DNA of 64,000 nucleotides from Xylophilus sp. (GCA_009914555.1 WNDY01000002.1:62001-126000); one strand, 5' to 3'; numbered from the stretch's first letter, positions 25,837 to 35,405 are shown. Numbers and translations: made by a program. The notes: a model not told the origin generated them from the sequence alone.

Positions 25837-26385
25837 TCAGGCACGGATGTTCAGGAAACCGGGATGGCGGGAGACGGCCTGCAGGTCGATCTCCTGCCAG
25901 GCCGCGCCCTCGCGGTCGGTATACGCGGCGCCCTGCCAGGCCGGCGCGGAGCCGTCGGCCGCGGCCGGGCGGGCGTGCACGAAGGCATCGGCGCCGCGCA
26001 GGCCGACCAGGCGGTCCACCAGCAGGGCCGCGTTGACTTCGAGCGCCGGGTTGAAGACGACCAGGCTGGCCTCCGCCAGGGCCTGCTCGCCGCGCGCGGC
26101 GGGCGGCGGCGCATGGGCCTCCTGCGCCAGGAAGCCGGCGAGGTCGGCCACGCCGTAGAGCCCGCCGCGCAGGTTGGCCACGCCCAGGAACCACGGCCGC
26201 GCGTGCGGCACGGAATGGGGTGCGGTCCAGGAGAAGATCTCGCCGGCCTGGGCGAGCGGCAGCAGCAGGCGCCGGCCGGCGGACTCGATGGCCAGCCACG
26301 AGACGGCCAGGCCCTCGCTGCGGGCGGCCTGCAGGCGGGCGGCGAGGCGGGACTGGAGTTCCCGGAGGGCTTCGCGGTTGGCCAT
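25837..26385 (-). CDS. pilI: Type IV pilus CheW-like coupling protein PilI
   Basis: 182 residues from ATG 26385; the longer frame to 26472 would overlap pilH more deeply and lacks a better start. The CheW-like fold shows in RPWFLGVANLRGGLYGVADL and in VNAALLVDRLVGL. CheW proteins tie receptors to the kinase, here PilJ to ChpA. It sits between pilH and pilJ, with about 20-base gaps. It ends in NIRA, 22 bases before pilJ. Confidence 0.92.
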   Translation of the reverse strand: MANREALRELQSRLAARLQAARSEGLAVSWLAIESAGRRLLLPLAQAGEIFSWTAPHSVPHARPWFLGVANLRGGLYGVADLAGFLAQEAHAPPPAARGEQALAEASLVVFNPALEVNAALLVDRLVGLRGADAFVHARPAAADGSAPAWQGAAYTDREGAAWQEIDLQAVSRHPGFLNIRA

Positions 26386-26404
26386 GGAACCTGCGCGGGC
26401 GCCC

Positions 26405-26767
26405 TTACAGGGCGGCGATCTTGGCCTTGAGTTCGGCCGGATCCACCGGCTTGGTGATGTAGCCGCGCGCACCCTGGCGCAGGCCCCAGACCCGGTCGGT
26501 CTCCTGGCTCTTGCTGGTGCACATGATGATGGGCACGTCCGCGTACTGCGGGTCGCGGCTGATGGAGCGGGTGAGCTGAAAGCCGTTCTGGCCGGGCATG
26601 ACCACGTCCATCAGGATCAGGTCGGGCTTCTCCTCGGCCAGACGGCGGAAGGCTTCCTCGCCGTTCTCGGCCGTGCGCACCTGCAGCCCCTGCTTCTGGA
26701 GCAGTTCGGTGAGGAACATCAGTTCCGTCTTCGAGTCGTCCACGATCAATACCTTCTGGATGGGCAT
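26405..26767 (-). CDS. pilH: Type IV pilus response regulator PilH
   Basis: 120 residues, a single receiver domain. Acidic residues VDDSK at 9-13, the phospho-acceptor in LILMDVVMPGQNG (Asp about 53), the switch Thr/Ser in MCTSKSQ and Lys in TKPVD are all present. There is no output domain. In Pseudomonas PilH opposes or tunes PilG, possibly as a phosphate sink. Its first base overlaps the last base of pilG, so the genes are coupled. Confidence 0.95.
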   Translation of the reverse strand: MPIQKVLIVDDSKTELMFLTELLQKQGLQVRTAENGEEAFRRLAEEKPDLILMDVVMPGQNGFQLTRSISRDPQYADVPIIMCTSKSQETDRVWGLRQGARGYITKPVDPAELKAKIAAL

Positions 26768-27162
26768 CAGGTCGCTCCTTGGGCTGCGCCGAACTGCTGC
26801 ACGGCCTGCAGCAGCTGGTCCTTGGTGAATGGTTTGGTGAGGTAGTCCTGGCAGCCGACCATGCGGCCGCGCGCCTTGTCGAACACGCCGTCCTTGGACG
26901 ACAGCATGACCAGCGGCGTCGTGGCGAAGCGCGGGTTGCGCTTGATGATGGCGCAGGTCTGGTAGCCGTCGAGCTTGGGCATCAGGATGTCGCAGAAGAT
27001 CAGCTGCGGCTGGTAGTCATTGACCTTGGCCAGCGCGTCGAAGCCGTCGTCGGCCAGCAGCACGTCATGGCCGCCCTGCTTGAGGAAGATCTCGGCGCTG
27101 CGCCGGATGGTGTTGCTGTCGTCGACCACGAGGACCTTGAACGACGCTGCGCCAGTGTTCAA
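26767..27162 (-). CDS. pilG: Type IV pilus response regulator PilG
   Basis: 131 residues from TTG 27162, preceded by GGGAG at a good distance; a GTG at 27213 gives 17 extra N-terminal residues and cannot be excluded. Receiver residues are complete: VDDSNTIRR, phospho-acceptor in LIFCDILMPKLDGY, MLSSKDG and TKPFTKD. PilG drives pilus extension through PilB in Pseudomonas. First chemosensory gene after rubredoxin and probably co-transcribed with it. Confidence 0.93.
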   Translation of the reverse strand: MNTGAASFKVLVVDDSNTIRRSAEIFLKQGGHDVLLADDGFDALAKVNDYQPQLIFCDILMPKLDGYQTCAIIKRNPRFATTPLVMLSSKDGVFDKARGRMVGCQDYLTKPFTKDQLLQAVQQFGAAQGAT

Positions 27163-27225
27163 TTCGATAGCTCCCGAGGTCCGGCTGACGGAAGGGGGGA
27201 TGGAGGGCGGCACCGGGCGGCCGGA

Positions 27226-27399
27226 TCAGATCTGCACCATCTCGAAATCTTCCTTGCGGGCGCCGCATTCGGGGCATGTCCAGTTCATCGGAACGTCCTC
27301 CCACACGGTGCCGGGCGCGATGCCATCTTCCGGCACGCCGGCCGATTCATCGTAGATCCACCCGCAGATCAAGCACATCCAGGTTCTCGGTTCCGTCAC
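27226..27399 (-). CDS. rubA: Rubredoxin
   Basis: 57 residues from GTG 27399, with an internal ATG at 27378 as alternative start. Both iron-binding pairs are visible: CLICGW near the N-terminus and CPECGA near the C-terminus, around the typical IYDESAGVPEDGIAPGT and WTCPECGARKEDFEMV segments. It is a small one-electron carrier with an Fe(Cys)4 site. It lies upstream of pilG on the same strand and divergent from thiD, an arrangement common in Burkholderiales. It is too short to stand out in an ORF scan but the match is unambiguous. Confidence 0.95.
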   Translation of the reverse strand: MTEPRTWMCLICGWIYDESAGVPEDGIAPGTVWEDVPMNWTCPECGARKEDFEMVQI

Positions 27400-27519
27400 G
27401 ATTCGAAATGGCCCAGCTTAAAGGGCCTTCACATAGAATGCAACGATTGTATCGAGGCCTCACGTGCGGGCCGATGACACCTGTCACACTGGTTTTTTGG
27501 CCCTCTCCTGCGGCAGTCC

Positions 27520-28458
27520 ATGACCTATTCCCCCGCCACGCCGACCGGCACCCCCCCGGGCACCGACGACGAGGAAAGCAGCGTTCCCGCGAGCGTGCTG
27601 GCCTTCAACGCCAGCGACCCGAGCGGCGCCGGCGGCCTCGCGGCCGACATCGCGGCGGTCGCCTCGGTCGGCGGCCATGCGCTGCCGGTCGTGACCGGCG
27701 CCTATGCCCGCGACACGGCCGAGATCTTCGACCACTTCCCGCTCGACGACGAGGCCGTGGCCGAGCAGGCCCGCGCCGTGCTCGAGGACCTGGCGGTGCA
27801 GGTCATCAAGGTCGGCTTCGTCGGCAGCCCCGAGACGCTCGGCACGATCGCCGAGATCGCCTCCGACTATGCCGATGTGCCCTTAGTGGCCTACATGCCC
27901 GACCTGTCGTGGTGGGGCGAGGACCAGCTCGACCAGTACCTCGACGCCTTCCGCGAACTGATGCTGCCGCAGACCACGGTGCTGGTCGGCAACCACAGCA
28001 CGCTCTGGCGCTGGCTGCTGCCCGACTGGACCCACGACCGCAGCCCCACCGCGCGCGACATCGCCCGCGCGGCCGGCGAGCAGGGCGTGCCCTATACGCT
28101 GGTGACCGGCATCCCGCTGCCCGAGCAGTTCGTCGAAAACGTGCTGGCCTCGCCGCAGGCGGTGCTGGTCACCGCCAAGTTCGAACTGTTCGACGCCACT
28201 TTCACCGGCGCCGGCGACACCCTCTCGGCCGCACTGGCCGCGCTGCTGGCCGCCGGCAGCGACCTCGGCGAAGCCACGGCCGAGGCCCTCGCCTACCTCG
28301 ACCGCTGCCTCGACGCGGGCTTCCGCCCCGGCATGGGCCACATCGTGCCGGACCGCATGTTCTGGGCCCAGCCCGATGCCGAAGGCGGGGAAGAGGAAGC
28401 CGACGACCTGCCCGCCACCGACGGGTTCGTGATGCCCCCCCATGACACCAAGCACTGA
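27520..28458 (+). CDS. thiD: Hydroxymethylpyrimidine/phosphomethylpyrimidine kinase
   Basis: 312 residues. The ribokinase-like fold is seen in [20 protein letters not shown] near the N-terminus and in the C-terminal [17 protein letters not shown], with the catalytic Asp in GAGD. The family phosphorylates HMP and HMP-P for thiamine synthesis. The middle ([17 protein letters not shown]) differs from E. coli ThiD, and the C-terminal tail is acidic, so substrate use could differ. The final 17 bases overlap hemL. No TPP riboswitch (CTGAGA box) is visible upstream. Confidence 0.85.
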   Translation: MTYSPATPTGTPPGTDDEESSVPASVLAFNASDPSGAGGLAADIAAVASVGGHALPVVTGAYARDTAEIFDHFPLDDEAVAEQARAVLEDLAVQVIKVGFVGSPETLGTIAEIASDYADVPLVAYMPDLSWWGEDQLDQYLDAFRELMLPQTTVLVGNHSTLWRWLLPDWTHDRSPTARDIARAAGEQGVPYTLVTGIPLPEQFVENVLASPQAVLVTAKFELFDATFTGAGDTLSAALAALLAAGSDLGEATAEALAYLDRCLDAGFRPGMGHIVPDRMFWAQPDAEGGEEEADDLPATDGFVMPPHDTKH

Positions 28459-29731
28459 CCGCAACCTTCCCCTCTTCGAGCGCGCCCGCGCGCTGATCCC
28501 CGGCGGCGTGAACTCGCCGGTGCGCGCCTTCCGCGCCGTCGGCGGCACGCCGCGCTTCGTGCAGCGTGCGCACGGCGCCCACTTCTGGGACGCCAACGGC
28601 CAGCGCTTCATCGACTACATCGGCTCCTGGGGCCCGATGATCCTGGGCCACGGCCACCCGGCGGTGCTGCAGGCGGTGCAGCAGGCCGCGCAGGACGGCC
28701 TCAGCTTCGGCGCGCCGACCGAGCGCGAGATCGAGCTGGCCGAGGCCATCATCGCGCTGGTGCCGTCCATCGAGATGATCCGCCTCGTCAGCTCGGGCAC
28801 CGAGGCCGGCATGAGCGCGATCCGCCTGGCGCGCGGCGCCACCGGCCGCAAGGTCATCGTCAAGTTCGAAGGCTGCTACCACGGCCACGCCGACGCACTG
28901 CTGGTCAAGGCCGGCAGCGGCCTCGCCACCCACGGCCATCCCACGAGCGCCGGCGTGCCCGAGGAAGTGGTGCGGCACACCCTGGTGCTCGAATACAACA
29001 ACGTCGCCCAGCTCGAAGAAGCCTTCGCCGAGCACGGCCGCGACATCGCCGGCCTGATCATCGAGCCGATCGCCGGCAACATGAACTTCGTGCGCGCCTC
29101 GGCCGCGTTCGCCGCCCGCGCCCGCGCGCTGTGCACCGAGCATGGCGCGCTGCTGATCTTCGACGAGGTCATGACCGGCCTGCGCGTGGGCCGCGGCTCG
29201 GCCCAGGGTCTGCTGGGCATCACGCCCGACCTGACGGTGCTCGGCAAGGTGATCGGCGGCGGCATGCCGCTGGCGGCCTTCGGCGGCCGGCGCGACGTGA
29301 TGGAGCAGCTCGCGCCGCTGGGCCCGGTCTACCAGGCCGGCACGCTCTCGGGCAACCCGGTCGCCACGGCCTGCGGGCTGGCGACGCTGGCCGAAGTCGC
29401 CCGACCCGGCTTCTACGAGAGCCTGTCCGCCCGCACCCGTGCGCTCACCGACGGCCTGGCCGACGCAGCGAAGGATGCCGGCGTGCCCTTCGCGGCCGAC
29501 AGCGAAGGCGGCATGTTCGGCTTCTTCCTGCTGCCCGGACTGCCGCAGAACTACGGCCAGGTGCTGCGCACCGACGGCGCGAAGTTCAACACGCTGTTCC
29601 ACGGCCTGCTGGACCGCGGCGTCTACATCGCGCCGGCGCTGTACGAGGCCGGCTTCGTCAGCGCGGCGCACACGCCGGCCGATATCGAGGAGACCGTGGC
29701 CGCGGCGCGCGAGGCGTTCCGGCTGCTCTGA
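28442..29731 (+). CDS. hemL: Glutamate-1-semialdehyde 2,1-aminomutase
   Basis: 429 residues, full length. It has the PLP-enzyme signature with the Schiff-base lysine in [17 protein letters not shown], and the N-terminal [17 protein letters not shown] is characteristic. It converts glutamate-1-semialdehyde to 5-aminolevulinate in the C5 pathway to haem. It starts inside thiD, so the two are translationally coupled. A dispersed repeat element follows three bases after its stop. Confidence 0.97.
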   Translation: MTPSTDRNLPLFERARALIPGGVNSPVRAFRAVGGTPRFVQRAHGAHFWDANGQRFIDYIGSWGPMILGHGHPAVLQAVQQAAQDGLSFGAPTEREIELAEAIIALVPSIEMIRLVSSGTEAGMSAIRLARGATGRKVIVKFEGCYHGHADALLVKAGSGLATHGHPTSAGVPEEVVRHTLVLEYNNVAQLEEAFAEHGRDIAGLIIEPIAGNMNFVRASAAFAARARALCTEHGALLIFDEVMTGLRVGRGSAQGLLGITPDLTVLGKVIGGGMPLAAFGGRRDVMEQLAPLGPVYQAGTLSGNPVATACGLATLAEVARPGFYESLSARTRALTDGLADAAKDAGVPFAADSEGGMFGFFLLPGLPQNYGQVLRTDGAKFNTLFHGLLDRGVYIAPALYEAGFVSAAHTPADIEETVAAAREAFRLL

Positions 29732-29733
29732 AA

Positions 29734-29795
29734 CCCCTCAGGGTATAGACCCAGAGCAGGCGCCAACTGCCGGCCTCCAGGTCATACTCCTCAGG
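29734..29795 (-). repeat. Dispersed GGRGTAT-pair element, copy 3 (degenerate)
   Basis: On the minus strand a GAGGAGTAT box is followed 53 bp later by GGGGTTT, a decayed second box, with a GC-rich centre. It lies just after the hemL stop, between hemL and the convergent membrane-protein gene. Confidence 0.5.
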
Positions 29796-29928
29796 TCGGT
29801 GCGGCGACCCGACGCCGACAGCCTCAGGCTGTCCGTCACACACCGCAGCTCGCCCTGCGCGTCGATCAGCACCGTGGCGAACATCGCGCCCCGGCGCGCC
29901 GCGCGGCAGCGGTGCGGCGATGGCCGCG

Positions 29929-30654
29929 TCAGAAGGAGTGTTCACCGCGATACCTTCCCATCAGCGCCAGCGATTGCGCATAGACCACGAGCCACATCAC
30001 GTTGAACGAGGCTGCGGCGATGGCCTGGAATGGCTGCATCGGCAGCAGCAGCTGCGTGCAGGCGATCGGCGCGCCGAGCACGATCGGGTTCACCGTGATC
30101 GCCATCCAGCGCGGCCATGCGCTGCGGCCGCTCGCAATGGCGAAAGACAGCCACAGCATGCCGAGCATCTGGCACAGCACCGCCGGCATCCAGGTGATCA
30201 GCAGCACCTGGCGGAACTCGTCGGCAAGCGCCAGCAGCGCCGCATGCGCCTGCGGCGGCGCGACGAGCAGTTCCTGGTAGGTCGCGCCGACGAAGTAAAA
30301 CGCCGCGTGCGGCAGCGGCGACAACGCGCAGCCGACGAAGATCAACGCGATCGCGGGCATCTTCCAGATGCGCCCGCAGGCGCGCATCCCGCACCACAGA
30401 TGCCAATTGCCGACGAGATACAGCCAAACGCTGAACACGCCGCACAGCGCGCCGGCGATCAGGCGCGCGGTCGGCACGCCGACGACGTGCTCGGCCATGT
30501 CCGCGTCGATGCGGCCGGCCCAGGTCTGGAACAGCAGCGGGAACGCCGCGCGATCGGCGACATGGCCGACGATGAGGACATCGCCGGCGATCCAGCACAG
30601 CGCCGCGAGCACGCCGGCCCAGCCGGCCCACGCCGCCCGTTTCCGCGCGCTCAC
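29929..30654 (-). CDS. Integral membrane protein of unknown function
   Basis: 241 residues with about six or seven hydrophobic segments, starting with WAGWAGVLAALCWIAGDVLI. Notable conserved-looking parts are TARLIAGALCG, FSVWLYLVGNWHLW and SFNVMWLVVYAQSLALMG. It resembles uncharacterised Burkholderiales membrane proteins (DUF6796-like, from memory); I see no catalytic motif or transport signature. It stands alone, convergent to hemL. The third-position GC is lower in the first half than in the neighbouring genes. Confidence 0.7.
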   Translation of the reverse strand: MSARKRAAWAGWAGVLAALCWIAGDVLIVGHVADRAAFPLLFQTWAGRIDADMAEHVVGVPTARLIAGALCGVFSVWLYLVGNWHLWCGMRACGRIWKMPAIALIFVGCALSPLPHAAFYFVGATYQELLVAPPQAHAALLALADEFRQVLLITWMPAVLCQMLGMLWLSFAIASGRSAWPRWMAITVNPIVLGAPIACTQLLLPMQPFQAIAAASFNVMWLVVYAQSLALMGRYRGEHSF

Positions 30655-30953
30655 TGGACTACCCTCCGTCCCGCGGACTTCGGAGGCGGGCGCCTTGGGA
30701 GCGGCCGGGCGGCGCTCATGCCCTTGCTCCGGCGGTGGTCACATGGACGATCGCGGACGCGACGTTGCGCAACAGCGGGACCTGCATGCGCAGCAGCAGC
30801 CCGGCTTCGTCCCCGCCCATGCCCCACGGCATGGCCGGCGCGCGGCAGCGCGCCGTTTGCCCGCCGCCCTTCAATGTCCTTTTCGAGAACCAGCGCACAA
30901 AGTTCTTTGCGTTCACGACATGGTTCCGGCAAGGTTGATGGAGGTTTTTGCAT
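30655..30953. other. Intergenic region with a 16-bp direct repeat
   Basis: No convincing gene in 300 bases; two short minus-strand frames have no family features. TTTGCGTTCACGACAT at 30906-30921 recurs with one mismatch (TTTGCATTCACGACAT) at 30947-30962. The second copy spans the 3' end of the small membrane-protein gene. It may be the footprint of a small duplication. Confidence 0.5.
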
Positions 30954-31157
30954 TCACGACATCCACCCTGCGCCGGCGCCCCGCGCAGCGGGCACGCGCA
31001 GCCGCCACCAGCGCCATGCGCCGACCGCCAGCGGCAGCGCCGTCATCGCGAAGAACAGCCAGTCCCAACCGCCGTCGGCCAGCAGCATGCCGACGATGCC
31101 GCCCACGCAGGCCAGCGCCAGCGCCACGGCGGCGGCCAGGGTGCGCGCGCCGGTCAT
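30954..31157 (-). CDS. Small two-helix membrane protein beside PepSY protein
   Basis: 67 residues from ATG 31157, overlapping the PepSY stop (ATGA). It has two hydrophobic segments (LAAAVALALACVGGIVGMLL and WLFFAMTALPLAVGAW) and a short basic tail. The family is not recognised. The second PepSY protein in this window (45097-46428) carries a similar pair of helices fused at its C-terminus, which suggests that this small protein is a split partner of the same complex. Confidence 0.7.
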   Translation of the reverse strand: MTGARTLAAAVALALACVGGIVGMLLADGGWDWLFFAMTALPLAVGAWRWWRLRVPAARGAGAGWMS

Positions 31158-32329
31158 GGTGCGGCCTCCCCCGCCGCCGTGCGGACCGCGGCCGCCGCCG
31201 GCCGGCTGCGGCCGCGCCGCCGGTCCCACCACATCCAGGCGCCGTTGGCCGTGATGTAGAGCGTGAGCCAGGTGCTGAGCGTCCACAGCAGCTTGAGCGG
31301 CAGGCCGCCGTAGTCGCCGAAGTGCAGCGGCTGCGACAGGACGATGGCCTGCATGTACCAGGGCATCTCCAGCAGCGCCGCGACCTCGCCGCTGCCGGCA
31401 TCGACCAGCCCGGCGCGGAACAGCCGGCTCTCCAGCCCCGCTGGCGCCCTCACCAGCACCGCGTAGTGCCGAGGCGTCGAATACTCGGTGCCGGGATAGA
31501 TGACGGTGCCGACCTTCCAGCCGGCGGGCGCCCGGCGTTCCACGGCCGCGACCGCGGCGTCCAGCGGCACCGGCGGACGCCGCACATCGACCGGTTCGGA
31601 TGCCACCTGGCCGCGCAGCTCGCCCAGGGCCGTGGCCGTCCAGAGGCCGGTTGCCACCGTGCCCAGGCCCAGCAGCACGCCGGTCAGGCTGACGGCGAAG
31701 GCCCAGCCCAGCACCACCACGCCGATGAAGTTGTGCAGGTCCAGCTGGCGCAGCCGCGGCCCGCGCCCGCGCCGCAGCAGGCCGAAGGCGACCTTCTTCG
31801 CATGCGGCCAGTAGACCACCAGTCCCGAGACCAGCGACACCAGCACCAGCAGCGCGATCACCGCGCCGATCAGCTCGCCCACCATCCCGAGGAACCAGCG
31901 CGCATGCAGCTCCAGCAGAAAGCCGGTGAGCGTGGCGGCCGGATCGACCGCATGGGCCGTGGGCCGCGCCGTGGCCAGTTCGGCATAGCGCAGCCTGGTG
32001 TTCTCGAATTTGCGCGCCTCGCCGGGCACCATCGCTGCCATCAGCACGCCCGGATGGTCCTGCGCGTCCAGCCCGACGCTGGCCACCCGCTCGCCGGCAT
32101 GGGCGGCCAGCAGGTTGTCGATCGATTCCTGCAGCGGCCGGTGCGCCGCCCCGCCCGGCTGCACCGCCGGCACGTGGCCCAGGGCCGCGTCGATCTCCTC
32201 GTGGAAGACCAGCACCGTGCCGCTCAGGCAGAGGATGAGGAACGGCAGCGTCGCCACCAGGCTGCACCAGCGGTGCAGCCAGAGGTTGGCGCGGAAGAAG
32301 CGGGAGGGGGTACGAGGGGCCACGGTCAT
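31154..32329 (-). CDS. PepSY-associated transmembrane protein, iron-uptake locus 1
   Basis: 391 residues from ATG 32329; the longer frame to 32470 lacks a better start. It opens with the typical NLWLHRWCSLVATLPF helix and GTVLVFHEEID, then two PepSY-like periplasmic parts between helices (VALLVLVSLVSGLVVYWP; LDLHNFIGVVVLGWAFAV) and a final pair ending in TANGAWMWW. Such proteins sit beside TonB-dependent siderophore receptors and are thought to reduce or release iron from siderophores in the periplasm. It lies downstream of the TonB receptor on the same strand, separated by an HTH remnant on the other strand. Confidence 0.85.
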   Translation of the reverse strand: MTVAPRTPSRFFRANLWLHRWCSLVATLPFLILCLSGTVLVFHEEIDAALGHVPAVQPGGAAHRPLQESIDNLLAAHAGERVASVGLDAQDHPGVLMAAMVPGEARKFENTRLRYAELATARPTAHAVDPAATLTGFLLELHARWFLGMVGELIGAVIALLVLVSLVSGLVVYWPHAKKVAFGLLRRGRGPRLRQLDLHNFIGVVVLGWAFAVSLTGVLLGLGTVATGLWTATALGELRGQVASEPVDVRRPPVPLDAAVAAVERRAPAGWKVGTVIYPGTEYSTPRHYAVLVRAPAGLESRLFRAGLVDAGSGEVAALLEMPWYMQAIVLSQPLHFGDYGGLPLKLLWTLSTWLTLYITANGAWMWWDRRRGRSRPAAAAVRTAAGEAAP

Positions 32330-32571
32330 AGAGGGGAAGGCCGATACCAAGCCCTTGCGGGATCGTGAACGGGCTGCGCGGCCATCGGGCAGCGCCGGGA
32401 GAACCCGTCGGATGCCGGCTGGCCGAAAGCATGCATGGCCGCGCAGCATAACCCAGTCAATACCAATCAATCGTATTTACGATGCAAAGAGCGGCATGGA
32501 CGCAGGGGCGTGCGCGTCCGCATGGGACCGCCGGCTGAGGCGCCCGATGCCATCGCCCCAGACGCCAACGC

Positions 32572-32798
32572 ACGCCCGACCTGCTTTGGAAGGTGCTTAC
32601 TGCCAAGCGGCGGACGCTGCTCCAGGCGCTGGTGGGCGGGGGCATGGCGTCCATCCGTGAGGCCGCACAGCGCGTGGGACGCGATGTGAAAGTGGTTCAC
32701 GGCGACGTGACAGCGCTGATGGACGCAGGCGTGCTGGAGCGCGCAGAAAGCGGCATCGTGTTCCCTACGATGTGGATTTCATGCTGAAGGCGGCGTGA
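32572..32798 (+). pseudogene. Fragment of a small winged-helix antitoxin-like regulator
   Basis: Codons from 32575 give PDLLWKVLTAKRRTLLQAL, then SIREAAQRVGRDVKVVHGDV and TALMDAGVLERAES. This matches the HTH part of HVO_A0114-type regulators, which are often antitoxins. The N-terminal part is missing, and a frameshift near 32763 splits the end: the usual C-terminus (YDVDFMLKAA and a stop at 32796-32798) is in another frame. No toxin gene lies next to it. It interrupts the locus between the TonB receptor and PepSY genes and looks like a decayed insertion. Confidence 0.65.
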
Positions 32799-33014
32799 TT
32801 ACGGCTCTGCCTGTGTGGTTGAGGAACGAGGACAGCCTGAGGTGCGGACACCGCGTTTCGAGGCGTCCTGACCGATGAACGCGATCGCCCGGCAGTCCCC
32901 CTGCGGACCAGGATCAAGTCACTGTCGCCCGAGCAAGCAGTCCAGGCGGCCGGGGTATGGACTGCAAGCGGCGGGCGGTCGCCCGGATTCCACCCCATCC
33001 CCGAGAGCCTGTCA

Positions 33015-35405
33015 TCAGTACCGGTAAGTCAGCGTCGCCAGGAGGTTGCGCGGCGCGCCATAGGTTCCGCTGTTGGAGGCGTAGTAGGCCCAGTACGTCT
33101 TGTCGAACAGGTTGTTGACGTTGACCTGCAGCGACACGCTGGGCGTGAACGCGTAGCGCGCCATGAGGCCGACCATGGCGAACGCGCCCTGCCCATAGCG
33201 GTAGCTGGCACCGGACGCCGCGAAGCTGAAGTCGTCGTGGGTCGCGTTCTGCCACTTCAGGTTGCCGCCCACGGTCAGCTTGCTCCAGGCGCCCGGCAGC
33301 CGGTAGCTCGTGCCGAGCTTGAAGAGCGTCTTCGGCATGTAGGGGTTGAACTCCGCGCCGTATTGGTCGCGGACGATGGTGCGCGAGATGCCGGCGGTCA
33401 GGTTCCATTGCGGCAACAGCTGGCCGGACAGTTCGGCTTCGAAGCCGCGGCTCTTCACGCCGCTGGCGGCCCGGTAGGCCTGGTCGCTGGTGCCCGCCAC
33501 CATGTTCGTGCCGTCAGCCGTGGCGACGTTGTCCTGCAGCGTCCTGAACACGGCGAGCGAGGCATTCAGCCGCCCGTCCAGGTATTCGCCCTTCACGCCA
33601 ACCTCGTAGTTCTTGCCGGTGACCGGGTCGAGGTAGTTGCCCGAGGCGTCGCGGTAGTTCTGCGGATTGAAGATCTCGGTGTAGCTGGCATACAGCGAAT
33701 GGTCCCTGCCCAGGTCGTAGAGCGCGCCGACATAGGGGGCGAACGCCGAGTGGGAGCGCGTGGTGCCGTCGGCCGTGCTGCGCCATTCGGTATGGCGCCC
33801 GCCGATGATGACTTTGAGCGGATCGGCGAGCGACAGGCGCGCTGCGGCGTAGAGCGCGTTCTCGCGCGTGCGCGTGATGCTGGTGTCGGGATAGTCGGTC
33901 CAGCTGGGTTCGGCATAGGAGCCGTCCCAGGCGCGGTAGTCGGCGATGTCCTCGATGGCGTATTTCTGGTTGTAGGTGTGCGAATGCCGCCGGTTGGCGC
34001 TGTAGCCCACGATCAGTTCATGCCGGCGCCCGAGCAGCGAAAACGGCCCGCTGGCCTGCAGCGATCCGGTGGTCTGCTTGTGGGTGTCGTCTGCCATCCA
34101 GGAATAGGCCGACAGGCCTGCGCCGGTACTGCTGTCCAGCCCGGTGCCGTACAGGTCGTAGGGCAGGACCAGCTTGCTCTGGTAGTTCTTGTCCACCTGG
34201 GTCAGGCTGCCCTTCAGGCTCCAGCCGTTGTCGAAGCGGTGCTCGACATCGACGAACGCCGACTTGATGGTGGAGTTCCAGTACGTCCAGCTAGCGCCTT
34301 CGTTCTTCGACCGCGACAGGTTGGTGGCCGTGCCGTCGCTGAAGAGCACCGGCAGGCCGCCCCAGGTCGCCCCGTCGATCTTGTCGCGGGTGTAGTCCGC
34401 GCCGACCGACAGCTTCGTTCGCGGGGTCAGGTCGGCCTCGATCGTGCCGTAGATCCCCTGCTTCTTGTTTTTGTAGAAGTCGAGGTGGGACTCCTTGTCC
34501 TGCGCCACGGCCACCAGCCGGCCGCGCACGCGACCATCGCTGGTCAGCGGCGTGGACAGGTCCACCTCCGCGCGCCGGTTGCTCCAGGAGCCCAGGCTCA
34601 GTCTGGCGCTGCCCTGGAAGGTCTTGCTGTCGGCACGCTTGCGCACGTAGTTGACGGTGGCCGACGGCTCGCCCGCGCCGGTCAGCAGGCCGGTGGCGCC
34701 GCGCACGATCTCGACGCGGTCATAGAACGCCAGATCCTGGGCGTTTTCACCATAGATGCCGCCGCTGCCATCGTTGGTGACGACACCATCGAAGGACACC
34801 CGGTCGATGCTGAAGCCACACGCATAGTAGTAAGTGCGCTTGGTATCCCAGTCGTTGCCATACACGCCGGTCACGCTGTCCAGCGCGTCCTTGGCCGTGA
34901 TGTAGCCCTGGTCCTCGATCTGCTGGCGCGTGACCACGCTGACGGACTGCGGCGTCTCGCGCAGCGACAGGCCCAGGCCCGTGGCCGTGGCGGTGGCACG
35001 CGTGGTGTAGGACTCTGTGCCCTCGGTCGTGCCGCTGCGGTCAGCCTGGGCGCTCACCGTCACCTCGCCGAGCGAGCGGGCGGCCTGCGGAGCCCGTTCG
35101 ACCACCAGCGTACGGCCCTGCACCCTGCCCTGCAGCCCGCTGCCGGCCAACAGTACGCGCAGAGCATCGGCCACTTCGAAGTTGCCGCGCACGGCGGCGG
35201 ACTGCCGGCCTTCGGCCAGTTCGGGCGCGAAGGCGAGCTGCAGGCCGGCCTGCGATGCCAAGGCGGCCAGGGCCGGCGCGAGCGGCTGGGCGGGCACGTC
35301 GAAGCTGCGGGCCTGGGCCATGGTGCACTGGATCTGCAGCGCGAGGCCCACGGCCATGGCCGCCCGGGCCAGCGTATGCAGACGGAAGAAAGAATCGGAG
35401 ATCAT
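33015..35405 (-). CDS. TonB-dependent siderophore receptor with N-terminal signalling domain
   Basis: 796 residues from ATG 35405. A signal peptide (about 1-32, ending near AQA) is followed by a secretin/TonB signalling (STN) domain at about 33-95 (RSFDVPAQPLAPALAALASQ). The TonB box region, the plug (about 130-240, ETPQSVSVVTRQQIEDQG) and a 22-strand-type barrel ending in LTYRY follow. The STN domain signals to a FecR-type anti-sigma factor when the siderophore binds. The matching sigma/anti-sigma gene lies immediately upstream but is frameshifted. The siderophore is unknown; a FecA/FpvA/FoxA-like receptor is the closest type. Confidence 0.93.
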   Translation of the reverse strand: MISDSFFRLHTLARAAMAVGLALQIQCTMAQARSFDVPAQPLAPALAALASQAGLQLAFAPELAEGRQSAAVRGNFEVADALRVLLAGSGLQGRVQGRTLVVERAPQAARSLGEVTVSAQADRSGTTEGTESYTTRATATATGLGLSLRETPQSVSVVTRQQIEDQGYITAKDALDSVTGVYGNDWDTKRTYYYACGFSIDRVSFDGVVTNDGSGGIYGENAQDLAFYDRVEIVRGATGLLTGAGEPSATVNYVRKRADSKTFQGSARLSLGSWSNRRAEVDLSTPLTSDGRVRGRLVAVAQDKESHLDFYKNKKQGIYGTIEADLTPRTKLSVGADYTRDKIDGATWGGLPVLFSDGTATNLSRSKNEGASWTYWNSTIKSAFVDVEHRFDNGWSLKGSLTQVDKNYQSKLVLPYDLYGTGLDSSTGAGLSAYSWMADDTHKQTTGSLQASGPFSLLGRRHELIVGYSANRRHSHTYNQKYAIEDIADYRAWDGSYAEPSWTDYPDTSITRTRENALYAAARLSLADPLKVIIGGRHTEWRSTADGTTRSHSAFAPYVGALYDLGRDHSLYASYTEIFNPQNYRDASGNYLDPVTGKNYEVGVKGEYLDGRLNASLAVFRTLQDNVATADGTNMVAGTSDQAYRAASGVKSRGFEAELSGQLLPQWNLTAGISRTIVRDQYGAEFNPYMPKTLFKLGTSYRLPGAWSKLTVGGNLKWQNATHDDFSFAASGASYRYGQGAFAMVGLMARYAFTPSVSLQVNVNNLFDKTYWAYYASNSGTYGAPRNLLATLTYRY

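Noticed and set aside
19974..26036. A 2020-codon open frame on the plus strand opposite chpA and pilJ
   Set aside because: Its codons are shadows of GC-rich genes on the other strand. Composition (His, Arg, Gln, Gly rich) and lack of any domain show that it is not a gene.
27400..27519. TPP riboswitch upstream of thiD
   Set aside because: No CTGAGA or ACCTGA conserved box and the region is too short.
30716..30916. 66-codon minus-strand frame in the gap before the small membrane protein
   Set aside because: No family match by eye, no ribosome site and Arg/Ala-rich composition.
32951..32960. GGGGTATGG as another copy of the dispersed element
   Set aside because: No partner box at the expected distance.
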